From Bimuria novae-zelandiae CBS 107.79 (taxonomy: Eukaryota > Ascomycota > Dothideomycetes > Pleosporales > Didymosphaeriaceae), in assembly GCA_010015655.1 (NCBI GenBank), contig ML976727.1:247496-311495 (forward strand): DNA of 64,000 bases, read 5' to 3'. The notes under the pieces were generated by a model. That model was not told the origin of the DNA, ran no database searches, and worked only from the letters and a program-made list of their open reading frames with translations. The position numbers and the translations under genes were made by a program. Numbering within the stretch: the first letter of the stretch is position 1; every line of letters starts with the position of its first letter. Positions 43,900-54,753 of the stretch are shown one piece after another.

Positions 43900-46184
43900 T
43901 TATCGCCTCTTTCCAAGCATCTCCTTCCCCAACCCATCTCTTCCCTCCTCCCTCGTGATCTGCTCCGCCGCCTTGACGAGGTCAAACGTGATCTCGTCAT
44001 TGACAACACTATCCTTCTCGTACTTGGGATGCGTCTGAACAAAGTGCCTGATCCACTTCGCCGCAGTCCAGTATGTTCCATCGGCTCGCTTCCGGATCAA
44101 ATCTAGGTACCGCGCGAGGTCGCAGCGCGTTTCGACGTCAACGTTCATGCTGTCCAGGTAGCTCTCAACAAGCGGAATCAGACCAGGAAAGCGGTCGCCA
44201 TCAGCGGAATGCTGCCCATTGATGACTTCATTGATGGTCATCTGCTCGTATTCGTCCTCGACGGGTCCGAAAGGCGTGGGCGGCCTGCTTCCTTCTGCAG
44301 GTGTGGAAGTTCCCGTGGAACTCCCGTGCGAGCTGAAAGGGTTCTTCCTGAACCAGAACTTCTCAGTTCCAAGCGCGTCGCGCTTGTGTGCTGTCTCCAT
44401 GTTCTCAGTTACCCGCTGTATCGGCAAGTAGAAGTTCAAGTTGAAGCTTAGAATGGCGCGCGTGATTAGCACAATGAAGATGCTGAAGGCCGCATTTTCG
44501 AAATCTGTGATTTGTATCTCCATTGGACGGAACTCGACGCGCCATCCCATATCGGAGTTCGGTGGCGGTGGCTTGAATCTCATGTGCTGCCAGTTGGTGG
44601 ATTGGAGGTTTTCGAAGTGATCAGCTTTGGAGAGGTCCAATGTTTCGAGATCTTCAGCGAAAACAACGATAGGATCACGAATGAAGAGATGCGCGAAATG
44701 CGTGGCAAGGAGGTCATCCATGCCGCCTTGGACCAGACGCTGCTTGATGTCTTGGTCAACAACAAGGTCAGGGTCGAGATATTCCGGTCGTAGACGGGGA
44801 TCTTGAGATATGTAGGTCGAGTTGGAAGCGTAACGAGATTTGGGCAAGCGCCATCTGCCGTTTTGGAGAGGCTGCACTGGGTCAGTATTTCCTCACTAGT
44901 AAAGATATGTATGATGGTACCTTCTCACCAAGTTCCTCTGGCGTTCGATCATCTACTGCTCTGCTGATTTGATTCCACCGGACATCAGTGTCAGCAAGGA
45001 AACCTTTGTAGATTGGTGTTGCGGCGGTTAGTGCAAGTAAGATCGGCCCCAGAGGGCTGAGTTGATCATACATTGTACGGCCTTCTTGGATGTTCTTGGC
45101 TTGAAAAGTTATTTGAAGACAGCAGCTTCCCATGCCAAACGCCATAGCATCCATGTAGATATGATTATCTTTTGCAGCGCCATTGCGAACATCATCATCC
45201 TCAGGCCATTGGTGGAGATCGCGGTTTACAGTAGGATCCTTGAATGGCCACTGAGTTTTTTCGTCTTTGAAAACCGGCACATTGATCTCAACTTTCCTGC
45301 CTCGCCGCCAGCGAATGTTCGCTGCCAAGGTCGGAAAACGAATATGCGGATTAGCGATCTCATCGGGCACATATTGAGATCGTAGCTTCGGGCCGGAAGC
45401 AGGGTACGACGGCACAATGCAGTCAGGCGAGCCGAGCCGTGGAAAGGTTGTCAGGGTGATTGGGTATTCGGATTTATCCATGTGATCCTTGGCTATCGTG
45501 CGCCTGCAGCGGGGTCAGTACTGGTTTGGGGAATGCTAAGCGCCTGCAACTCTACCTCCACTTCATGTTGGGCTCCACATCCAGAAGATCTTTGAAGCCG
45601 ATACCCCATGGCTTTCCAGGGGTGGCTTCCAGCATGAAGCGCCCGAACTCGGGATGGAAGACAGGGGCAGTGATCTCGGCCTCCCTTTGGCTGTCAATAA
45701 TCTGACTAACATCGTGAGGATAATGGGTGCTCACTTAACAGGGCCCCTTTGGACATCAGGGACGCCGCCACCTTCTTGCAGTAGCTTCTCATCGCTAGCC
45801 AGGGCCGCTAGAATGTCAGCTTGTCGCAGCGACAGCCGGACCTTACGATTCTGCTCATCGTAGCACACTACGAGATATTCGATCTGGTGATCCGTCAGTC
45901 ACGGCCCGTGCAACAAGACGTACGGATCCCACCTCGTCACCCCAAAGCAGTGCAGCCCTCTCTTTGCCCTTGGCATTTCCCCATATAGCAAGGAGTTGCT
46001 GCGGTACAGGTCAATATATTGCTCCACTCCTATCGCGTCCAGTGGACATACTTCGATGCCCCATGATCGGACTTTACTGGCGACCTTTTTGGCCTCTGGC
46101 CACTCCAAAGGAGTTCCCAAAGCGCTTGCCTGCCATTAGCTAGTATATCAAATGCGGCGGTGCACGGTCTCACAGCAGTCCCAT
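43900..46184 (-). CDS. gsh1: Glutamate-cysteine ligase catalytic subunit, seven exons, 662 aa
   Basis: This enzyme joins L-glutamate and L-cysteine with ATP, the first and limiting step of glutathione synthesis in the cytosol. Exons are 46184-46174, 46124-46052, 45998-45933, 45883-45735, 45690-45556, 45503-44921 and 44871-43900. All junctions are GT-AG and keep frame. The first exon is only 11 nt. Joined through an AAG acceptor at 46125, it rebuilds MGLLALGTPLEWPEAKKV, the conserved eukaryotic start. Family blocks follow: ALLWGDEIEYLVV across exons 3-4, FHPEFGRFMLEATPGKPW, YPITLTTFPRLG, HIYMDAMAFGMGSCCLQITF (the signature region) and GWRVEFRPMEIQITDFENAA. Length is normal for fungi. Every conserved block is intact, so I expect a working enzyme. 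Confidence 0.94.
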
Positions 46185-49100
46185 TCCCAATCAACGCTGG
46201 TGAAAGGCTGAAAGAGGCGTCGTTGGCGCCTTTGCTGGCCTCTAAGTGGCGGGCTGTTTCCTAGGATTTCGAGGGACTGGAGGAAAACTCGGGGTGTACT
46301 GCAGAAAGAAATCTAACTTTAGCGGGGTATCTCGACCAACACGCAAAGCTGTAGAACAGTAGAAGCGAGGTTCAGAAGCGCTGCAGAGAGCGGCTACGTG
46401 ATCCGCCCGGTCGATCAGTGTGCTTGAAAATATCTGGGATGCGGTTAGGACGCGAGACGCCGACATAGGAAAGATGGAGCATCGAGATTACTAATACAAC
46501 GTGGGTGCTGGTGAGGGTCCCGTGGTTGAAGGACGAAATGTTCCGAGGATAGCATCCCGATGGCGCCCCGCGCGCGCTTTCCGCTTTCGCGGCATGCAAG
46601 CGAGCCTGCCCACAATGTTGGAAGCCCGGCAGACGTCCTCTCCGCTCCTCCATTCTCTGGCACAACGCTGTACAAAGCCGGTGACAGCGCATCGGGCAAC
46701 ACAGCAGTGACGCGCATCTACCGTATTCGCTTGGGCTGGTCCCATGCCACTTCGCTTCCCCACGTGCGCCTCCCTACGACAATCTTTGTGCGGACACCAG
46801 AGCGAATTGCGAGACGAACGCCCGCCCCGCTGGACGCTGTATACTCGTCATTTGTGCACCCTTTGGTTGGCCTTTCGGCACCATGGATGCCTCCCGCAAG
46901 CGATGACAGCTGCAGGACATGCACGGCTTTGTCGAATCAAAGAGATATGTCGCAAAGGGGTTGGGCATCAGGTGCCCGGCTCTCTGCTGTGAGCTTGCAG
47001 TCGAGTAGTATATAGTACCAATATAGAATGCCTTCGCAACGATTGCCTTTGCCGTGGTGGGCACTGTCCGACACGGGCAGGCATGGGTGACACTGCAGCG
47101 AATCTGTGATCGATCGATCGATCTAGGGCGCCACGAAACCATCATTTAAGGAGAAGAGAGACAATATGCAGCCAGATACACTCGTAGCATTGAGTGTTGC
47201 TCAAGATAATGGCAGTACGCACGAGAACAATTATCACTGTCGACACAACATGGCCACGCTGTACCGAGCTATCGGACCTGGACAAGAATCGTGTATCACG
47301 AAACTGTAATTGCAGACATGAACGTCCCTGGGATGCCAGCAATCACCCGTAAAGATCCTTCCTAGATACAGCAGACCCAAGTAGGAGCCCAGGTCCTGAA
47401 TCTTTTCGTCCTGTGCAGCTTCTCCTAGCCACGGCATAGCGCAGTAAGTTTGCGTGTACACCTCTCTGCGTTATTCAGCCGCCTGTATTAGTACCTAAAG
47501 GTACCACTGCCTTTCTTCCTCAAGTCCAGCCTGACAAGCATAGAGCTCAATGATAAAGTGCTCTGAATCGATCAATCGTAACCCGCGCGAGCTTCAGTAC
47601 CGTCTCCGCGGGGTAGCCATCTCCCTTGTGGGCTGTCGACCTGATCATGTAACTAGATAACCAGGTACATAATCCCGAGATGGCGCCGCTCGGCCGGTTG
47701 AGCAAGCCTGTACATTTTATCAGTGTAGTCGGCCGTCATGCACACAGCCCTTATCAAGTACTCTCGCAATGGTCGTGAAGAAGTATCCCGAGCTTGCTAC
47801 AGCGGCAACTTCCGCTGGCACCTGTCCGGCGCACAACTTCTAGAAGCATGATCCCACTTTATCGTTCCAAACACTATCAATAAAGTTTCGCGCGCTCGTT
47901 GAACCGAGTCTGGACCCTTCCAAAGCTCAAATAGCTAGACAAGGAGCTGTGTGCATCTCTATCAGTAGGTTAGGGATGGGCGTACCTCTAGAGTGAGCAT
48001 TGGTGAGTGGAAAGACTCTGTCCACTAGTTGCCACGGTGGGCAGTCGTGAGCCGGAAAATATCTCCGTGTGCTATCGTGGAAAACATGTGTTGTATGTCG
48101 ATATTGTCGAGGTAGAGCGCCGCGAATATAGCTCCCGAGCTCCGGCACTGCCCAGCACTTGAGGTGAATAAAAAAACACGTGATAGGTGGTTTAATCGCT
48201 CACAATGGATTAGCTCCTCCAACACCACACCGGCCGGTGTCTAGTATCGACATCCACGGGGCATGCCCTTGTATGATCCTCTGTCGCGTTATAAAAGGGT
48301 CAGTGGCCCAGACAAGAGTACTCCAGGTATTTCCGACCCATAAAGGCCAGCTATACAATTCTAAGTTAACAACTAACAGTGAGCTGCAGTATTACTTTCC
48401 TGGAACAACTTGATATAATTCAACTTATGGCCCGTTGCATTCTTGTATGTGAACTTTAGCTTTACGCAAGAGTCCACATACACCATCATCTCCACCGTCT
48501 CCTAACCGTCCCACCGAACCCATCCCACAACCAACCTCCAATGCCTACGAGCTCACCGCCATCTACTCCAATACCCACCGTGAAACACCTAAAACACCTC
48601 GCCTACCCCCGCCTACTCTCCTGTCATTCTCGTATCGCACGCCACACGCCACAGCAGCAGAACCCGCACATGCTTCCTACCGCATAACCTTTGAACCTCG
48701 GATGTCACAGCATTCATTCGATAATCGCAGTCGCACCGAGTACGCACACCCTGCGCCCCACGCCCTCGGTTCCATCTCTTGTACTACAAAGCCAGACCCT
48801 CATTCTGCATGCTATTAACAGCAATACCCATCCACACCCCGCCCGACTAATCTACCTATATCTTCCCTAAGCATTTAACTTTCCACTGACGCCCGTCCAC
48901 TTCCTTACTTACACGAGTAAGTGTCAAGCAGCCACCGCCCGGTCCCTCAGGGTACGTACCACAACGCCCCCAGCGCCCGTACGACCTGGTCGCTTTCCGC
49001 ACCCGCGCCCAAGGACAGGCGCGTACGTGCAACCGCGATTTCTGCACGACGCACCCGCATGCTTCGCTCGCTTCGCGTCCGGCCGGCGATCGGGCTTGCA

Positions 49101-49464
49101 AGACCAGGGCAGGCGAGCACGCGGCGTGTCTCGAAAGCGGGAATTTTTGGCGAAGCGTGGTGCGGCGGTGGTAGGCGGATCGCGAGTGGCTGATAACCGT
49201 ATACGTATACCCAAAATGACCAGACGGGCGCCTAAGTATCAGTATCAGTGTCAGACTGTGTTAATGGGAAGAGGAGTCGCGCCGCCCGTGGTGGTGGAAG
49301 CGCGAGCATGTAAGTTGATGAGACGTAGGGCGCGGGGAAAGGTGGAGTGAGCATGAGCAGAGAGGAGGTGGAGCGGAAACACAACAGCCAGCCTCACGCT
49401 TCGCACATCCCCGGGGCCGCGCATCACGCGATGTGCATCGCACACACCTGCCAGGCCGTCGCAA
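46185..49464. other. 3.3-kb gene-poor region
   Basis: No gene supported. The short frames on both strands lack motifs and overlap each other. A frame open from about 48460 to 48815 on the plus strand has Pro/Ser/Thr-rich, GC-rich codons but no ATG and no obvious splice partner. GATC is repeated four times at about 47107. The rest shows nothing I can name. Confidence 0.4.
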
Positions 49465-49756
49465 TAGGGATGGGCATGTAACTTACGGATTACCGGATAT
49501 CCCGTATCTGATACGGTACATCCAGGATAGCGATTTAGTTACCGTATGCCAAGCCCACTATATACTATATATAGTATATTATTCTTAGTAGCCCTCTTAC
49601 TATTCTAAAAAGGTCTAGTTTGTACTAGTAAAACTAGGCTTTTTCAGAATTTTAGCGGACTACCAAGGACGTTACTAATATACAGGATATCCCGTATTAT
49701 ACGAGATACGGTATATCCACGTATCAGTCACCAAATCACGTATCGGCACATCCCTA
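49465..49756. mobile_element. hAT-type MITE, 292 bp
   Basis: A short element beginning TAGGGATGGGC and ending GCACATCCCTA (inverted ends), flanked by a perfect 8-bp duplication CGTCGCAA (49457-49464 and 49757-49764). An 8-bp duplication and TAGGG-type ends are typical of the hAT superfamily. The interior holds GGATATCCCGTAT and further partly palindromic copies of TATCCCGTAT/ATACGGTATAT, and no coding sequence. It is AT-rich compared with its GC-rich target. Confidence 0.9.
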
Positions 49757-50695
49757 CGTCGCAATGGTAAGTTTCCACAAGCAGCAGCAGCAGCGCTGGA
49801 ACACCCAGGGTCCGTCGCGGGGCGCGGGGCACGCAAACCTTCATGCCACGGCGTCGTCCGAAGCGGATGGCACACTTAAAAACCATGGAAATTCTGAAAC
49901 AAGAAAGTTTGCGGGTAATGAGGGTATATGTGCGGCGCTACATAAGACCGCTTAGAAATTTCTCTGGCGTGCGGTAACTCTAGAAAGCCGTGAGTTATAG
50001 CGGTCGGTAGCTTTCCCATTCACCGTCCGTGTTTTGTCTTGTGTACCGTAACTCGTCCTTCGATTCTTTTCTTCCTGTCTCTGTCTCTGTCTCCCACGGC
50101 CGTCAACGTGCTATCATCACAACACAACACCCCAAGCGCTTCTAAAAAAGTGCGTCCCTTCGTCTATCCGCCCATAATCACAACAGTGAAGAAACGAAAG
50201 GAAAGAAAAAACGCCGTGAGTCGGGCCTGAAAGCCTGCGGTATCCTCGCCAAAATGCTGGTATAGTGAACAAACCGAACCCAAAAGATAAAAACGCACCC
50301 CAACGTTTTTCGCGGGCGCGCCGTCCCGGCGCTAGGAAAGTGATTAAAACATGCATACGTATATACAGAGCTGTCCGCGTCTCTAGTAAGACAAGCTCGG
50401 AAGTGCGACGAACAAGGAGGAGAAATTGGTTTCCGGTTCCGTAAATGCAGTGATATGATAGGATTTAGCGTCAAAGCTCCGGGTATGGGTATGGGTATGG
50501 TAGTGACCGATGGAACGATGTGTGGGGTATTAGGAACGCCGAGGCAGTAGCATATATAGAGCCTAGCTGGTACTAGGGCGATGATGAGAGAGTATTTCCT
50601 TATGTGCGTAATGTGAGGTGTTTGCGTAGATTTGGAGCGGCGGGCATGATCGACCAGTGCGTTGGTCGAATAAACTCAAAAGATTGAGGTGCATA
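49757..50695. other. 3' side of the GATA factor gene
   Basis: Probably includes the 3' UTR of the NsdD-type gene. Minor tandem words occur: CTGTCT three times near 50077 and GGGTAT three times near 50482. No gene is supported. The plus frame at 49764-49955 has a short Gln run only. Confidence 0.4.
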
Positions 50696-52450
50696 TTATC
50701 CCGTAGGCGATCCATGATCCAGGGACTTTGGTCGTAGGTTCGAGCTGGCCATGGCTTTGTTGCCACCCATCTTGCGAGTCAACTTTGCATAGTCTACGTG
50801 ACGTTAGTATGGGTGGATCATCGTCGTTTGAACTTGAAAACTTACGCAATCCGCATGCATTGCACAAAGTTCTCGCTCCATCGGGTCCGCGTCGCCATTC
50901 CGGAGTTTCGGCTCGATTGCAGCTATGACACCGTCCTGGCGGTGCCGCTCGCTGCGTGGGCTTGTTAGGCATGAGTTCATGTCTGCATATGACGTGGGAG
51001 CGAACTTACTCCACGACGCTTTTTGGGATCAGGCCCCGCGAAACCACCTGCACCCTTTGCGTCATCCCCGTAGCTACTTTGCACATCGTGGTCGTATCCG
51101 TTAATCCGGACATATCGCGGATCCTGCGGAGGTTCTACCATGCTGGCTTGGTGGTTGAACACGACTTCACGCATCCGTTGGAGCGACATTTGGACTCTCT
51201 CGCTGTGCTTCAGCATTTCGTCCACCTCTTCCAATCTAGGCATTGATTGCGGGGTCATGCCGATCCGTTGGGTTTCGTGGGCTCGTTGTCTGTAGACCTT
51301 GCTAAAATCTGACATACGGCCTGTACCTTCGGCGATCTAAGAAAAGTTAGAGAGAGCATTATAGGGCGTCTTCGGCAAACCTACTTCATTGAGAGAGGCC
51401 TCGAGGTCGAAACTTTCCAGATGGCGCTTCACTGATTCGCCATACGGTGCGAGACTGGCCCGATTGAGCTTCTTCTCATCTGGGCGACCATCCCATTGTC
51501 CAGCAAACGGTCGTGGAGGTACGGCATATGTTGCGGCTGGTGGAGGGTACGGGTTGGGTGCTCCCTGGGTGGGAGCCGACAAGGGGTACGTGGTCGGATA
51601 TTGCTGCTGGTAGCCATAATTGTGGTTCATTGGGCCAGCCGAGTGAGGCGCTGCCGGTTCGTACGTGGCAGTCGACTGTGGCGGGTAGGAGTCGTACGAA
51701 TGACTGGGTCGCCCAGGTGGTGGAGGTGGTGAAGGGTTTGTCCGGATTGGATGCAGGCTCGGAAATTTGGAGTTTGGCTGGGATGCAGAGAACGAGTGGC
51801 GGGGTTCAGAGAAGGACGGCTGGTGTTCAGAAAACGAAGAACGTGATAGCGGATCCAAAGGTGCTGGAGGTGGTGGCGGAGGAGGACCAGCTGTAGTCGA
51901 CGACCCCATAAACGGACTTCGCGTTTGGGCGAAGGGATTCGAGGGGCCCTGGCTGCCGTGGTTGTCGGTCGAAAAAGTTTTGGTCCTCTGGTCGGTTGGC
52001 GAGGTCGTCGAAGAGGGGAAATATGACTGGGGCGTCGACGTAGGGCCAGCCAGAGGGTCAAGAGGGGGTGCAGAGAAAGCGTGTGGCTGCTCGGATCCGC
52101 CGAGAGCCTCCTGGATGGACGGTAACGATTGACGTGCCGGCGCCCGTTGCGCTCCCTCTTCATCAGACGTCCGCCGCGACTCTGGCGGCGATAGCAATCC
52201 TCCCAGGGGCGCCGGCAGTGCGCTGGCGGATGACGATTGGTGGTTGTGGTGGTTGTGGTGGGAAAACGGATGCAACGGGTTCATGGGCGCGGCGGAAGCC
52301 GAGTGTTTTCGCTGGTAGTCCATCTCTTCCCGCTTGGTTTGGTCCATGTTACTTATCGACGGGAGGCCAATGCTACTCTACATGTTAGCGACTACTGCCA
52401 GGGAGCGCGCGAGCAAACACGGACCTGTGTCTGGAATCAAGAGTCTCCAT
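50696..52450 (-). CDS. nsdD: NsdD/SUB-1-type GATA transcription factor, 515 aa
   Basis: NsdD is a GATA factor that promotes sexual development and represses conidiation in Aspergillus; its Neurospora homologue is SUB-1. Exons are 52450-52425, 52375-51385, 51336-51010, 50951-50846 and 50793-50696. The single zinc finger has the form C-x2-C-x18-C-x2-C, starting [16 protein letters not shown]. It is followed by CGLHYAKLTRK and ends [16 protein letters not shown], the hallmark C-terminus of this subfamily. The finger is split by an intron right after CNACGL. Residues 40-340 are low complexity (Pro, Ser, His, Gln), and a helical region precedes the finger ([20 protein letters not shown]). The acceptor of intron 3 could be 9 bases further upstream, adding PTQ. 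The start gives [21 protein letters not shown] long gene-free region lies upstream. Confidence 0.9.
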
Positions 52451-54753
52451 GACAGGCGGACGAAGCTATTCGCACTGCGGGTACAGAGCAGTACACCGGA
52501 CGGCTGCGGAGGCGCGCTGGATGCGTCCGCGCACGCAAGGCCACGACCAGCAGCCGCGCTACAAAGTACGGAAAGGCAGCGAGCAGCCGCCGAACGATCC
52601 TAGAGTCGGCGCCTTGCCTCTGTCTCTGATGCTGCTGCTGCAAGGACCCACGCGCGCAGCGGGCACCCGCCCAGAATCCTCCGGGTTACTGCGTGTCGCT
52701 CGTCGTGGTGGGCGCACGGCGATGTTGCAGCGGGTCGCAGCGGCGGGCACCGTCGGCCGTGGAGGGGCTACAACCACTCGATTCCCCGGGGGCGTCCTCC
52801 TCTTTGGCGCGCAGAGCGTACGGACGGCGGCGTGGTCGTAGCGTGCAGCAAATACGTGGACTGTGTCCGTCGGGAAGGACGTCGGGTGGTAGATCTCGTG
52901 ATCACAGCGTTGTCGATATGAATGTATGCAGTGTGGGCGGCTGGCGGACTACTACGACTACTTGGGGCGGGAAGGACCAATATCAAGCGCGGCGCTGTAG
53001 TTTCTTAGTAGCGATCGGAGATGGGCCGATGTGCTCGTAGCGGGCTGGCATGGATGGGGGGGTGTGTGTGACGAGGGGGCTGCAGAAGGGTAGAGGCAGT
53101 TGCTGGGATCTCGACGATGGCATGCCGCGTGAACCAAGCCCCGTCGACTCGAGGGCTCTTTTCATTAAGCGAACGACAAGCCACGAGCAGGGACAGGCCG
53201 CAACAGAAAAGATCGGCGCCCTCAGATTGCGCTGCACCGGGGCACGACTCTATCGAATCTGTCGGCGTGGGCGGCGCGCACACAGACTCTGCAGCCGCAA
53301 TTGGACTCCCAGCACCCCGGCCACGCCACTTTGGGGCGCTGCCGCAGGCGATCGATGGCGCCCCTGGTCGTCATGCAACTGCACCCTGTCGTCCCCGGCC
53401 TGCTGCCGCTTCGCACCCGCCCACGGCCGCCGTTCAGCGCACGCCTCGCCGGTACCTGGAGGGTGGCCGACGAGCGATGCTATGTATTGCTATGTATTTG
53501 CGCACCACTGCGTCTCCCGGCGGCGCACACGTTGGGCGCGGCGTCGAGGAGCATCTGGTGGCCCTCCTCGCCGCGAATCGGCGCTAGACGACGGATCGTG
53601 GGCTACTAACGTCCGGCCCAAAGCAGCGCCCCTCTCCGCAACAACGAGCCGTTCAGCAACGCTGCCGGAATCTTTCGCTTGCCCCTCGTCCCTCGGCAGA
53701 GATCAGAGATCGCGCCCAACGCCCCCTGCCCATGAGTCGCTCCATCCGGCCAAAACAGACGTGGCAAGTGGCCTAATGGGGGGCTCCTTTGCTGCGTGCT
53801 GCTGCTGGTCCCGGCAGCGCGGTGCAGATATCATCACGGCGACAAGACCGTGGTACGCCCGCGATTACACCTGTCGCCCAAATCTCTCTATCCAGATCGC
53901 CCGGCAGCGTGCGCTGGTCCGCTGGTACGACCGTTAGCTCACCAGCTGTCCACACGTGCCGCTCGTGCAACGCCCTTGGCTCTAAACTCCCTCTGACTGT
54001 GCTGCTCTGGCCATCATCACGCGCGGCGCCGCTGTCAAACGAACCGTGAACTGCGGGCCTTGTCCCAGGATCTTACCCACGCTATCGGGGAATGAATCGA
54101 GATCCAACACACATCTGACGCCGTCGCATCTTGGCAAATCGGCCTAGTTCTTTTCTCCGAGCCTTGAGCTGAGACTACGGACGCAGCCGTTATAGTGGTG
54201 TCGATGTACAACACATATGCCACTCGCAAAATTCCAGTAGCCTCCACGGGGGTGACGCTCTTCGCACCCTTCTTCGCACCGCGCCAACTAGGCGTCTCGG
54301 TGCCGGAACCGCGGAATGACGTTACCGAAGAGCGTTGAAACGTTATCACGAGACCTAGCAGGCATCATCCCGTGTTGCCTAACCTCGAAATATCTGCGAA
54401 CCAAGGTTCATCCGGGTGCCACCATCTTGCATCGCGTGCTCGACCATACATTCTCATCGAGATCTGTGGCTTGCAACGTCGAACAAGCGGAGAAGTCGCT
54501 AGCACCATCGCGAAGTGGTATCCAGCCGTTGCCATACAGCTATCTAGCTCCATCGTGTCTCGCGCTGTGTACTCTTTGTACATGTCAGGGCGACACTGAC
54601 AGTTCGCACCACGCTCTCTGCCAAGTGTCTGTCGAAGCGCACACCGATCGTCTCCGAAGTTCGAACATGTCAAAACCCAAGTTAAAACCTGTGCATATCG
54701 CCTGCAAGGAATCGTTCTCAGTATGAATGGTTGCCGTGAATCCTGCGCGGGTA
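52451..54753. other. 2.3-kb upstream region of the GATA factor
   Basis: GC-rich, with long open frames in several overlapping phases and on both strands (for example 53050-53937). I attribute these to base composition, since none has a motif, sensible start or intron pattern. It may be the regulatory region or long 5' leader of the nsdD-type gene. It ends at a Tc1-type transposon. Confidence 0.45.

Noticed and set aside
46560..47015. 151-codon plus-strand ORF in the gsh1 upstream region
   Set aside because: No motif, overlapping open frames on the opposite strand, and no intron pattern.
53050..53937. 295-codon plus-strand open frame
   Set aside because: The region is GC-rich with open frames in several overlapping phases. 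The product is Arg/Ala/Ser/Pro/Cys-rich with no motif. Composition explains it.
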